Part shown: piece after piece, positions 17,529 to 26,016 of the stretch | How positions within the stretch are numbered: the stretch's first letter is position 1 | Layout of the letters: each line of letters begins with the position of its first letter | NCBI RefSeq assembly: GCF_003231275.1 | Contig: NZ_QKVL01000005.1 | Location: forward strand, 186,001 to 250,000 | Reading direction: 5' to 3' | Source: Pseudomonas huaxiensis | GTDB lineage: Bacteria > Pseudomonadota > Gammaproteobacteria > Pseudomonadales > Pseudomonadaceae | DNA: 64,000 nucleotides | Program-made: the position numbers and the translations under genes | Notes under the pieces: generated by a model | Seen by the model: the letters and a program-made list of their open reading frames with translations, nothing else | Databases searched by the model: none | What the model was told of the DNA's origin: nothing

Positions 17529-18872
17529 ATGAGCGCCCTGCACCTGCACTGCTCCACCCTGTTCGATGGCACCGGACTGGACGTCCGCCAGCAGCAGACC
17601 CTGATCATCGACAACGGCGTGATCCGCCATGTCGGCCCGACGGCCCAGGCGCCACGACCAGCGGCGGGCGATCGGGAAGTCCGTGGCGATTTCGTCATGC
17701 CGGGCCTGGTGGACGTCCACACCCACCTGGCGTTCGGCAACGCGCAGAGCGAGGAAGACATCGACATCTGGACCAGTGACGAATTTCGCGCCTTGCGCGG
17801 GCTGTTCTTCTCTCAGCACGTGCTGGCCGCCGGCGTCACGTCCATGATCTGTCCCGGCGACAGCGGTCAACTCAGCATCGCCGTGCGCAACACGGTCAAC
17901 GCGGGCCTGTTTGACGGGCCGCGGATTGCCGCCAGCAGCCGTGTGATCACCAACCGGCAGAGCCTCAACGACTGGTTCCCGAGCCGCGTCGGTGCACCGG
18001 AATATTTCACCGCTGCCCTGGTCACCAGCCGTACCGACGCCATCGCGGAAATCCGCAAGCAGGCCAAGGATGGCGTGGACCTGATCAAGATCGCCATGGA
18101 CGGCACGCAGCGTCGTCCCAACGGCGAAATCATCGCCGCCTTCACCGCCGACGAAACCCGGGAGATGGTCGAGGAAGCCCACCGCCTCGGTTGCCGCGTG
18201 GCCACTCACGCCTACGGCCGCGAGGCCGTGATGTATGCGGCCAAGGCAGGCGTGGACCTGGTCTTCCATGCCTTCTACATGGACGATGCCTGCATCGAGG
18301 CACTGCTCGAAGCCGGCACCGTACTGGCTCCGACAATGACCTTCCCGCAGAACACCGTGGACTTTTGCCAGCCCCACGACCCGGCCATCACCACCGGCTA
18401 CGCCGGTTACTGCGCACGCACTCTGGAAGTCGGTACACCGGTGCTCAAGCGGGCCAAGGCCGCCGGTATCCCCTTTGCCTGCGGCAGCGACAGCGGCTTT
18501 GCGGTCACGCCCTACGGCGAATGGCATGCCCGTGAGCTGGAACTGCTGGTCCGCCGCCTGGACTTCACTCCAGCAGAAGCACTGTTTGCCGCAACCAACG
18601 TCGGCGCTCGCCTGATGCCCCGTGGCGAAACGCTCGGCACCCTGGAGCCGGGCAAGCAGGCCGACCTGCTGATACTCGACGGCTCGCCGCTGGATGACAT
18701 CCGCATCCTGCAGGACCGCAACCGCCTGCTGGCCGTCTACAAAGCCGGGGAGCCGGTGAGCCTGCAACGGACCGCCTACAACCCCAAACAAGTGTCGGAC
18801 TTCAACACCTTGAAGTGGACCGATCTCTACACCCGCAACCGCGTCGCGGAACTCGGCAAATGGAGCCAATGA
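17529..18872 (+). CDS. metal-dependent amidohydrolase (imidazolonepropionase-like)
   Basis: A 447-residue amidohydrolase-superfamily enzyme. It has the N-terminal small beta domain, His64-x-His66 (VDVHTH), a metal-bridging Lys187 (LIKIAMDG), His227 (VATHAYG), His247 (VFHAFY) and Asp321 (GSDSGF). This is the binuclear pattern of the Xaa-Pro dipeptidase/imidazolonepropionase-like group, which also contains ochratoxin-type amidases. Start chosen at the ATG at 17529, after GAGGAG; the frame is open further upstream but without a ribosome site. It overlaps or abuts the next gene (ATGA), suggesting coupling. It would hydrolyse a cyclic or linear amide/lactone; no signal peptide is present. Confidence 0.87.
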   Translation: MSALHLHCSTLFDGTGLDVRQQQTLIIDNGVIRHVGPTAQAPRPAAGDREVRGDFVMPGLVDVHTHLAFGNAQSEEDIDIWTSDEFRALRGLFFSQHVLAAGVTSMICPGDSGQLSIAVRNTVNAGLFDGPRIAASSRVITNRQSLNDWFPSRVGAPEYFTAALVTSRTDAIAEIRKQAKDGVDLIKIAMDGTQRRPNGEIIAAFTADETREMVEEAHRLGCRVATHAYGREAVMYAAKAGVDLVFHAFYMDDACIEALLEAGTVLAPTMTFPQNTVDFCQPHDPAITTGYAGYCARTLEVGTPVLKRAKAAGIPFACGSDSGFAVTPYGEWHARELELLVRRLDFTPAEALFAATNVGARLMPRGETLGTLEPGKQADLLILDGSPLDDIRILQDRNRLLAVYKAGEPVSLQRTAYNPKQVSDFNTLKWTDLYTRNRVAELGKWSQ

Positions 18873-18874
18873 AC

Positions 18875-19318
18875 ATGACCTGCCTCGACGTCGAACACGC
18901 CGCGCGCCTGGCCGCGGCCACCCTTCGCCATGCCCGTAACCTGGGCCTGCGCCCAGTGGCTGCGGCGGTACTCGATAGCGCCGGCCACCCGCTGGCGGTG
19001 CTGCGCGATGAGCACGCCAGCTTCCTGCGCCCGCAAATCGCCACCGGCAAGGCACGCGGTTGTCTGGGCATGGGCATGGGCGGCCGGGAACTGGCACGCC
19101 GGGCCCAGGCGATGCCCGCGTTCTTCGATGCGATCAACAGCCTGACCGATGGCGAGGTGATCCCCGTCGCCGGTGGAATATTGCTGCGCGATGCCGAAGG
19201 CCACTTGCTCGGTGCCCTCGGCGTCAGCGGCGATACCTCGGACAACGACGAGCGTTGTGCGCTGCTGGCCATCGCAGAAGTCGGCTTGCACGGCGAGACC
19301 GGCGACCCTCAGCCCTGA
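18875..19318 (+). CDS. GlcG/HbpS-like (heme-binding family) protein
   Basis: A 147-residue protein of the HbpS/GlcG (PF03928) family. Features are LAAATLRHARNLGLRPVAAAVLD, DEHASFLRPQIATGKARG and a C-terminal PVAGGILLRDAEGHLLGALGVSG segment, all characteristic. Family members occur beside oxidoreductase and catabolic genes and some bind heme or corrinoid; the catalytic role is usually unknown. Start at the ATG at 18875 is favoured because GGAG lies nine bases upstream; an ATG at 18869 overlapping the amidohydrolase stop is also possible. It is co-transcribed with the amidohydrolase. Confidence 0.78.
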   Translation: MTCLDVEHAARLAAATLRHARNLGLRPVAAAVLDSAGHPLAVLRDEHASFLRPQIATGKARGCLGMGMGGRELARRAQAMPAFFDAINSLTDGEVIPVAGGILLRDAEGHLLGALGVSGDTSDNDERCALLAIAEVGLHGETGDPQP

Positions 19319-20238
19319 CTCAGCAAGGCGGCTTGCTCCACCAGCACCTGGCGGAACCAGGCCAGCGTCGGGTCGCACGCCTGCTGCGGGTGCCACTGCA
19401 GCGCCTGGGAGGCTGGCGGAAAGTCGATGGGCGCCGGCAGCACGCGCAACGGATAACGCCGCGCCAGCGCCTCGGCCTGACGGCGGAAAAGCGTGGCGAC
19501 CCGTGGGGTTTCAATCACGAACTCCGCCATCAAGGCGAAGCTCTGCACCGTCGCGACCACCCGCCGCTCGATACCGATGTCCCGCAGGTGCTGGGTGTCC
19601 AGCGAAAGGCTCTGTCCGTCGGCGAACTCTCGCTGCACATGCTCGGCGGCGCGGTAACCGGCGAGGTCCAGGTCATTGCCCTGTAGCCAGTGCTCGGCGC
19701 AGACGATGCAACAGAGTTCGTCATCGAGCAGCGGAATATGGGGATAAGCGGGATTGACCCGCCGTTGCGGCACGATCACCAGATCACTGCGGCGATACTC
19801 CAGCGCTTCGGCCACCTGGTCGCCGTCGCGCGGCAGTGACAAGTCCCGCACCACCAGCGATGCGCCGGGCGCCAGGCGGCGTAATTCGCGGCTGACAGCG
19901 GGTATCAGCGTCGCCGCCACATAGTCCGACGCCACCAGGGTGAAACGCCGTTCACAGCGGGCAGGATCGAAGTCGGCGGTGGTTTCCACGAGTTCGCCGG
20001 CCAGGTCGAGAACATCGCGCACCTTGGGTGCCAACTGACGCGCCAACGGGGTGAGCTGCAGGCCACGACCGAGGGGAACCAGCAACGGGTCCTGAAAATG
20101 CTCGCGCAGCCGCGCCAGTGCGGCACTGGTTGCCGACTGGCCGAGGTTCAGGCGCTGGGCCGCTCTGCTGACGCTGCATTCTTCCAGCAGCACATTCAAA
20201 GCGACCAGCAGGTTCAGATCGAGACGACGGTAGCGCAT
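19309..20238 (-). CDS. LysR-family regulator (NodD-like), second copy
   Basis: A 309-residue LysR regulator whose DNA-binding domain closely matches that of the 15910-16848 gene (LDLNLLVAL.VLLEE, then QSATSAALARL). This indicates paralogues with overlapping target sites. The effector domain is more diverged. AGGGT precedes the ATG. Its last codons overlap the end of the convergent GlcG-like gene by ten bases. A perfect 10-bp palindromic version of the NodD-type operator lies 52 bases upstream of its start, so it probably controls its own expression. Confidence 0.87.
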   Translation of the reverse strand: MRYRRLDLNLLVALNVLLEECSVSRAAQRLNLGQSATSAALARLREHFQDPLLVPLGRGLQLTPLARQLAPKVRDVLDLAGELVETTADFDPARCERRFTLVASDYVAATLIPAVSRELRRLAPGASLVVRDLSLPRDGDQVAEALEYRRSDLVIVPQRRVNPAYPHIPLLDDELCCIVCAEHWLQGNDLDLAGYRAAEHVQREFADGQSLSLDTQHLRDIGIERRVVATVQSFALMAEFVIETPRVATLFRRQAEALARRYPLRVLPAPIDFPPASQALQWHPQQACDPTLAWFRQVLVEQAALLSQG

Positions 20239-20289
20239 GGGCGACTTATACCCTGACGGTTAGCCGCGCGCGCGCCTGTTTCGCGCTGC

Positions 20290-20314
20290 CAGGTATCGCG
20301 ACAGGCGATACCTG
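20290..20314. promoter_or_regulatory. LysR (NodD-type) operator, site D, perfect palindrome
   Basis: Perfect 10-bp arms CAGGTATCGC and GCGATACCTG are separated by GACAG. This is the most symmetric copy of the ATCG-N7-CGATACCTG site and lies just upstream of the second LysR gene, after the end of the porin gene. Confidence 0.72.
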
Positions 20315-20337
20315 GGCTCAGCACCGCCAGCCAGGAC

Positions 20338-21615
20338 TCACCAGATTTTCAGGGTGTAGTCGATATTGATCCGGGTTTCGTTATCACTTCTGAAGGTCGA
20401 ACCCGCGTCCTGCTGATTTCGGTAGAACGCTTCCCTGACCCGAAACACCAGGTCTTTGGCCGGCCCGGACTGTATGACATAGGCCAGCTCGAAATCCTTC
20501 GACGACTCTTTGAGGTCGCGGCCGCCCAAGGCCGGCAGGTCGATGCTGTCGCCGTGCAGGTAACGCATCATTCCGGTCAGCCCCGGAATGCCGACGCCGG
20601 CAAAGTCATAGTCATACCTGACCGCCCAGGTGCGTTCGCCAGGGTTGACGAAGTCCGCGCTCATGGTGCCGTCGCTGAGCACGGCAGGCTCTCCGCCGGC
20701 GATATAAGGGAACGCACTGTCGCCAAACTGGCGCATGTGGCCCACTCCCAGGCTGTGAGCGCCCCACCGATAACTGAACATGCCGCCAACGTTCAGGTTG
20801 TCGATGCTGCCGGCCTTGGCCCGACCATCCTCCCGACTGTTGAAGACCCGGATATCAGACTTGAACGTGCCCTCTCCCATCGGTGCCAGGTGGAGCACGC
20901 CGAGGAAGTCCTGGGTGTAGATGTCATCCAGTTCGGCCCGCAGCAGGCGCAAGGTGAGATTGGTCGCTGGCCGGTACTCCCCGCCATAGAAATCGAAACG
21001 CTCGGAGGTGGCGCCAGGGCGGAAGCGACCGTTCGGCGAGGCCAGCCCGATAGGCCCGTAGTCGGTGGAGTCGCGCAGGTTCACCCGGTCCATTCGCCCT
21101 ACGTGAATCGTCACTCCGTCCCACTCATCGGAGATCAAGTACGCACCACGGAAGGATTGGGGCAGCAGACGAGCCGGGCTCGCGGTTATCACAGGCAAGG
21201 ACGGAAACTGAGTGCCTATCGACAGCTTGCTCTTCGAAACCTTGGCTTTGAACGTAATGCCCAGTTCGGAGTATTCATCCCGGGCCTCTCGCGTTACCGG
21301 GTTGTAGGAGAGCAGTTGGGTTGCCGTGCGATCAGGCGAGGAGTCGAGCTTGAGCCCCAGCAGGCCGGTCGCATCCAGGCCGAAACCCACGGTTCCCTCA
21401 GTGAAGCCGGAGCTGGCTTTGAGGATGAATCCCTGAGCCCACTCACGCGCAGCCGGGTAAGGCGATTCGCCCTTGTAGTCGCGGTCCAGGTAAAAATTGC
21501 GAGCAGTGAGCGTCGCACTGCTGTTGTCGATGAAACCGGCGCTCGCACTTTGCGCCAGCAGGCCCAGGAGGATGCCCCAGCCGACAGGCATGAGGGCAGA
21601 AACGGGAGTATTCAT
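20338..21615 (-). CDS. OprD-family outer-membrane porin
   Basis: A 425-residue porin with a signal peptide (about residues 1-26, ending ASA) and the OprD hallmark start of the mature chain (FIDNSSATLTARNFYLDRD, REWAQGF). Further OprD motifs include DEWDGVTIHVGRMD, and it ends in a hydrophobic-aromatic strand (DYTLKIW). OprD-family channels take up amino acids or aromatic acids. Encoded 35 bases after an AAHS-type permease and downstream of a VanAB-like pair, it resembles the vanillate/benzoate-specific branch by context. AAGGTG precedes the ATG. Confidence 0.88.
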   Translation of the reverse strand: MNTPVSALMPVGWGILLGLLAQSASAGFIDNSSATLTARNFYLDRDYKGESPYPAAREWAQGFILKASSGFTEGTVGFGLDATGLLGLKLDSSPDRTATQLLSYNPVTREARDEYSELGITFKAKVSKSKLSIGTQFPSLPVITASPARLLPQSFRGAYLISDEWDGVTIHVGRMDRVNLRDSTDYGPIGLASPNGRFRPGATSERFDFYGGEYRPATNLTLRLLRAELDDIYTQDFLGVLHLAPMGEGTFKSDIRVFNSREDGRAKAGSIDNLNVGGMFSYRWGAHSLGVGHMRQFGDSAFPYIAGGEPAVLSDGTMSADFVNPGERTWAVRYDYDFAGVGIPGLTGMMRYLHGDSIDLPALGGRDLKESSKDFELAYVIQSGPAKDLVFRVREAFYRNQQDAGSTFRSDNETRINIDYTLKIW

Positions 21616-21650
21616 TCAGCGTCACCTTATTGTTGTTATTGGTGATGGAC

Positions 21651-22979
21651 TCAGGAGGCGAGCGGGTGCACAGCGGGTAGCGGCGAACGCCTTTGCATCA
21701 GCCACACGGCAATGGCCGCGACAAGGAATGCGCTGGCGAACAGAAGGTAGAGATCGGCTGGCTGCCAATGGGCGTCGATCAGTCCGCCCGCCACCAGGGG
21801 AGACAGGATGGCCCCGATCCTGCCCACGCCGATTCCCCAGCCAAGCGCCGTGACGCGCTGTTCGGGCCCGTAGATACCGGGGGTAAGCGCGTAAAGACCG
21901 GCGACACAGCCATTCACCAGCACGCCGATCATCAGCACCAGAACAAACGCTACGTTGAGGTTGGACGTGAAGTGAACGAAGACCGCAAGCAAGAGTGCGT
22001 TGAGTATCAGGTAGCTCATCAGGACCCGGGACAGTCGATACCGCGCCGCCAGCAGTCCGATCAGGGACGTTCCGACGATACCGCCCAGATTCAGCAGCAC
22101 CCCGCCGGTGATGCCCTGCTGGTTGGACAGCCCTGCGGAAACCAGCAGCTTGGGCGTCCAGCTCATGACGAAGTAAAAGCCGAACATGACCAGGAAAAAG
22201 CCCGCCCAGACCAGCAAGGTCGAACGCAACAGCTCTTTCGAGAAAAGCGCCGTGAAGCCTGACGAAGCCAGGGCAAGCGCGGCAGGCTTGGGCAGATCCT
22301 CGACCGGTTCGATGCCAGTGCGGCGCAGTAGCCGGTTGACCCTGCTCCACGCATCACGGGGCTGGCGTGCCAGCAAGTAGGCGATGGACTCAGGCAGCAG
22401 GAAATACATCACCGGCAACGTCAGCAATGTGGCGATGCCGCCATACAGGAACACCGAGCGCCAGCCTGCATCGGGAATGATCTGCGCAGCGAAGATCCCG
22501 CCTAGCGTGGCACCCAGTGCGTAAGCCGTGGATTGCAGGCTGATGGCCAGGCTTCGCCATTTCTTGTTGGCGTACTCGCCGGCGATCACATAGCTGCTCG
22601 CAAGGATGCCGCCGATTCCCAGCCCGGTGAGCAAGCGCAGCGCACCCAGCATGGTCACCGAAGATGCCTGGGACGAAGCCAGCATTCCGATGCCTGCGAC
22701 CGAGATGCACAGCAGGATCAACGGACGGCGCCCAAAGCGGTCGGCCCAAGGCGCGATGAACAACGAGCCGAGTGCCATTCCGACCAGCCCGGCACTCAGT
22801 AGATAGCCTATTTCGATCCCGCTGAGCCCCCATTCGCTGGACACTGAGGACGCGGTAAATGCCATGACCAGCACATCGAACCCATCAAGCATGTTGATCA
22901 GAAAACACAGGGAAACGACCAGCCACTGGAAGCGGCACATGTCCTTACTGTCCAGTTGTTCGGCGATAGGCTGATTCAT
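21651..22979 (-). CDS. MFS aromatic acid:H+ symporter (AAHS type)
   Basis: A 442-residue major facilitator with about twelve membrane segments. The loop-2 motif is D-R-F-G-R-R-P and an early acidic residue in the first helix (MLDGFDVLVMAF) is typical of the aromatic acid:H+ symporter family (PcaK, VanK, BenK). GGGAGG precedes the ATG. It sits between the Rieske oxygenase and the porin on one strand, which suggests uptake of an aromatic acid that the oxygenase then attacks. A 235-base gap to the oxygenase gene could hold a separate promoter. Confidence 0.87.
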   Translation of the reverse strand: MNQPIAEQLDSKDMCRFQWLVVSLCFLINMLDGFDVLVMAFTASSVSSEWGLSGIEIGYLLSAGLVGMALGSLFIAPWADRFGRRPLILLCISVAGIGMLASSQASSVTMLGALRLLTGLGIGGILASSYVIAGEYANKKWRSLAISLQSTAYALGATLGGIFAAQIIPDAGWRSVFLYGGIATLLTLPVMYFLLPESIAYLLARQPRDAWSRVNRLLRRTGIEPVEDLPKPAALALASSGFTALFSKELLRSTLLVWAGFFLVMFGFYFVMSWTPKLLVSAGLSNQQGITGGVLLNLGGIVGTSLIGLLAARYRLSRVLMSYLILNALLLAVFVHFTSNLNVAFVLVLMIGVLVNGCVAGLYALTPGIYGPEQRVTALGWGIGVGRIGAILSPLVAGGLIDAHWQPADLYLLFASAFLVAAIAVWLMQRRSPLPAVHPLAS

Positions 22980-23214
22980 TGTTTTGCCTCCCGGTTACGA
23001 GAGCCGAAGGGATTGTTGCGGGCGACCGTAATCACCCTGCGATGGAGGGAACGTGAGATTTGCATTGGAGACCTTCTTGTTTTTCTTATGTGTGCAACGC
23101 AAGGGCTCGGCCTGGATCGCCGAGCGTGGATGGCTGCCGGTCAATGCCACATCTGATCGACAGCCAGAGACGCGGATCAACCCGAACCCGGCATCCTGTG
23201 CGGGTCGATCCCCA

Positions 23215-24294
23215 TCAGGCAGACGCCTGGCGTAGCTGCTCGATGATCTTGCGTGCGCGGTTGGCACCGACATCCACATGGATATCGATCATCGGCCGAG
23301 GGCCGAAACCGAGCATGTTCTTGTACTGGGCCTCGATCACCACCTTGTCTTCGTCGAACGTCATCTCGGTCTGCTCTACGACCTTGGCTTTGATCGCTTC
23401 GACATTGCTTTTGGGGTTGGTCGCAATGGTCCAGAAGTAATGGCTGGTCGTCTCGGTCTCTGGCGTCACACCATGGAAACCGCGCATGTGGAAACCGCCA
23501 CGACGCGGGTCGTCGAGGGCCTCCGTTCCGGCATCGACCGCGCCGGTCCAAATGCGCAGATGCGTGACCAGAAATTCGATCTCCTGCCAGCGATCGACCT
23601 TGTCCTTGAAGGGATACGCCGCACTGTAGGTCGGTGGCGGCTGCGACCCGGGCATATGGCGGACCACTCTCACCGAGGTGTCATCGCTGTCAACCCGCAT
23701 CTGCGCATTCATGTGCACGCTGGCGTTGCCGCCGATGGTCCGCAGATGCACGTAGCCCAGGTGGCTCAGGTCCAGCAGGTTGTCGTGGATCAGTTGATAC
23801 GGCGCATCGTAGTGATAGATGCCGCCTTCGAAGACGTACTCACCGCTGCTGTGAACCTCGTAAGCCGGTGGCTCGATCGTTGGCTGTGGCTGCGAGGCAC
23901 TGCCGAACCAGATCCAGATGATCTGGTCGCGCTCTTGAACGGGATACGCCAGGACCCTGGCCTTGCTCGGAACCTTCGCCTGGCCCGGCACTTCAAGACA
24001 CTGCCCCATGGCGTCGAACAAAAGGCCGTGATAGCCGCAACGCAGGCCTTGTTCCTCCAGCGTTCCACTGGACAGCGGAAGCGCCCGGTGACAGCAGCGA
24101 TCCTCCAGTGCGGCGGCCTTGCCATCAGCGGTGCGGAACAGCACCACCGGCTTGCCCAGCAACGTCCGGCCAAGCGGTTTGTCCTTGAGTTCCCAGGCGA
24201 AGCCGGCGACGTACCATTGGTTCAGCGGGAACTTCGGTTCTTCGGCGGTCGCGCCAACCTCATAGGCAAGGGCCTGAGCATGCGATGCACTCAT
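23215..24294 (-). CDS. Rieske oxygenase, vanillate O-demethylase (VanA)-like
   Basis: A 359-residue oxygenase alpha subunit. The Rieske cluster ligands are Cys67-x-His69 and Cys86-x2-His89 (CGYH). The mononuclear iron site follows at Asp175-x2-His178-x4-His183 (DLSHLGYVH). The single-subunit layout and length fit the VanA/dicamba demethylase/CbaA class, which removes methyl groups or hydroxylates substituted benzoates. Start chosen at the ATG at 24294 with AAGGAA six bases away. It is 32 bases after a VanB-like reductase. The divergent regulator is MarR-type rather than the GntR-type VanR, so I do not call it vanA; a related methoxy- or chloro-aromatic is likely. Confidence 0.87.
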   Translation of the reverse strand: MSASHAQALAYEVGATAEEPKFPLNQWYVAGFAWELKDKPLGRTLLGKPVVLFRTADGKAAALEDRCCHRALPLSSGTLEEQGLRCGYHGLLFDAMGQCLEVPGQAKVPSKARVLAYPVQERDQIIWIWFGSASQPQPTIEPPAYEVHSSGEYVFEGGIYHYDAPYQLIHDNLLDLSHLGYVHLRTIGGNASVHMNAQMRVDSDDTSVRVVRHMPGSQPPPTYSAAYPFKDKVDRWQEIEFLVTHLRIWTGAVDAGTEALDDPRRGGFHMRGFHGVTPETETTSHYFWTIATNPKSNVEAIKAKVVEQTEMTFDEDKVVIEAQYKNMLGFGPRPMIDIHVDVGANRARKIIEQLRQASA

Positions 24295-24326
24295 AACGAT
24301 TTCCTTCATCGGTTTCTTGTTGGGGT

Positions 24327-25280
24327 TCACAGGTCCAGCACCAGGCGCGGACTGTTCGAGCGTGAGCAGCAAGGGGTGAAACTGTCGTTGCGGGCGTGTT
24401 CCGCAGCAGTCATGAACTGATCGCGATGGTCAGGCTCACCAGCCAGCACCCCTGTCATGCAGGCGCCGCAGATGCCCTGCTCACAGGAGCTTTCAATTTC
24501 GATAGCGTTCTCCAGCAGCACCTCAAGGACGGTCTGCTTGGCAGGAATGGTGAGCACACGACCGGAACGCGCGAGTTCGACTTCAAATGCACGGTCGCCC
24601 TCAAGCACTTGGGGTGGTGCGGCGAAGTCCTCACGATGGATCTGCTGATCGCTCCAGCCGCAGGACTGAGCCGTGGACTGCACATGCGCCATGAAGCCCG
24701 CGGGGCCGCACACATAAAGCTGGTCACCCGCCGAAGGGCACGCGAGCACTTGCGCCGCGTTGAACCGCTGCTCGACAGGGCCGTCGTCCACATGCAACCG
24801 AAGGTGGTGACTGAAAGGCGGACTGCTCAATAACTCAACAAAGGCCAGGCGTTGCGCCGAACGCCCGCAGTAATGCAGTTCGAAATCCTTGCCGGCGGCA
24901 ATCAGGGCATGGGCCATGGCCAGGATCGGCGTGATGCCGATGCCGCCCGCAAACAGCAGATAGCGCTCCCCCGTCAGATCGAGGTCGAACAGGTTTCTGG
25001 GCGTGCCGATTGTGAGCCGGGCACCCTGCCCCACCTCCAGGTGCATGCCCCTTGACCCACCACGCGATTCGGCCTCAAAGAGCACGGCAATCATGTAACG
25101 ACCTTGCTCCTGCGGGGAATTGCACAGCGAATACTGCCGAACCACACCTGGCGCAACGTGAACATCGACATGCGAACCCGCAGTGAACGCGGGCAATGCG
25201 GCCCCATTCACGGCGAGCAGTTCGAAGCTGCAAACGCCGTCGGCTTCGATGATTTTCTGTGACACACAAACTTCGAGCAT
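24327..25280 (-). CDS. VanB-like oxidoreductase (FMN / 2Fe-2S reductase)
   Basis: A 317-residue phthalate-dioxygenase-reductase-type protein. Domains in order are a flavin-binding barrel (R-Q-Y-S-L-C-N near 48-54), a nucleotide-binding domain (AGGIGITP at about 111-118, CGPAGFM at about 191-197) and a C-terminal plant-type ferredoxin. The 2Fe-2S ligands are Cys266, Cys271, Cys274 and Cys304. It passes electrons from NAD(P)H to the adjacent Rieske oxygenase. Start chosen at the ATG at 25280 (GAGGG upstream); an earlier in-frame Met lies in the promoter region. Confidence 0.88.
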   Translation of the reverse strand: MLEVCVSQKIIEADGVCSFELLAVNGAALPAFTAGSHVDVHVAPGVVRQYSLCNSPQEQGRYMIAVLFEAESRGGSRGMHLEVGQGARLTIGTPRNLFDLDLTGERYLLFAGGIGITPILAMAHALIAAGKDFELHYCGRSAQRLAFVELLSSPPFSHHLRLHVDDGPVEQRFNAAQVLACPSAGDQLYVCGPAGFMAHVQSTAQSCGWSDQQIHREDFAAPPQVLEGDRAFEVELARSGRVLTIPAKQTVLEVLLENAIEIESSCEQGICGACMTGVLAGEPDHRDQFMTAAEHARNDSFTPCCSRSNSPRLVLDL

Positions 25281-25486
25281 GAGCCTGCCCTCACCACGGT
25301 TATGCAGTGTTTGAAAAATGAGTACGGAAATGCCGGGCACACCGGCGAGAGAGCGGGGGTTTACGGATCAGGCAGGAACGAAGGGCACAGGCGAGTCATG
25401 ACACGGAACCTCTGGTTTTTGTTGTAGTGTCGCGTGCGCTTATGATGCGGACGCGTAATCCTCAGGTGATTTTCATCCTAGCCATT

Positions 25487-25506
25487 TTAGTTGCGGTGTC
25501 AACTAA
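25487..25506. promoter_or_regulatory. palindrome, candidate MarR operator
   Basis: A perfect 7-bp inverted repeat (TTAGTTG / CAACTAA) with a 6-base spacer lies 37 bases upstream of the MarR start, in the divergent region shared with the VanB-like gene. TTG/CAA-type palindromes of this size are typical MarR-family binding sites. Confidence 0.6.
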
Positions 25507-25543
25507 TTTCATTTCACTGCACTGCACGGGTACCTTTCCTGCC

Positions 25544-26008
25544 ATGCCACACACGCCACTGAATCTGGATCGCTACGTACCGGCGCTGCTGACCTTCCTG
25601 ACCAACAAAATGTCGAGCGGCGCATCAGCCTGCTACCGCAAGCATTTCGGGATTGGCATCGTCGAATGGCGACTGCTGGCGATGCTCGCGGTTGAAAACA
25701 ACATCAGCGCAAACCGCATGGTTCAGGTCATCGGACTGGACAAGAGCGCCATCAGCCGGGCGCTGCAAACCCTGGAACGGGATGGGCACGTATCGACTGA
25801 GGTGGATGCAAAGGATGCGCGCCGCTATACCGTCTCGCTCACGACTGCGGGACGTGAGCTGCATGATCGGGTACTGGTCACCGCGCTGGAGCGGGAGCGC
25901 TTGTTGCTGGGGGATCTGACAGAAACAGAGGTGGAAACACTCATCGGTTTTCTGCACCGGATGACTGCTCAGTTGGACAAGGTGAATGCGGTGGAGCCGG
26001 AGGAGTGA
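25544..26008 (+). CDS. MarR-family transcriptional regulator
   Basis: A 154-residue winged-helix regulator. The helix-turn-helix runs over about residues 47-75 (NRMVQVIGLDKSAISRALQTLERDG) and the wing includes DAKDARRYTVSLT. Start placed at the ATG at 25544 (MPHTPLNLDRY); the frame is open 39 codons further back, but that stretch contains the palindrome at 25487 and reads unlike the family. The ribosome site is weak. It is divergent from the VanB/VanA-like genes and probably represses them until an aromatic effector binds. Confidence 0.85.
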   Translation: MPHTPLNLDRYVPALLTFLTNKMSSGASACYRKHFGIGIVEWRLLAMLAVENNISANRMVQVIGLDKSAISRALQTLERDGHVSTEVDAKDARRYTVSLTTAGRELHDRVLVTALERERLLLGDLTETEVETLIGFLHRMTAQLDKVNAVEPEE

Positions 26009-26016
26009 AATCGAGA

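Noticed and set aside
23215..25280. Naming the Rieske pair vanAB
   Set aside because: Motifs fit the class, but the MarR regulator and context differ from known vanillate loci, so only VanA/VanB-like is claimed.
25427..25543. Longer N-terminus for the MarR protein
   Set aside because: It would place the MarR palindrome inside the gene and adds residues unlike the family.
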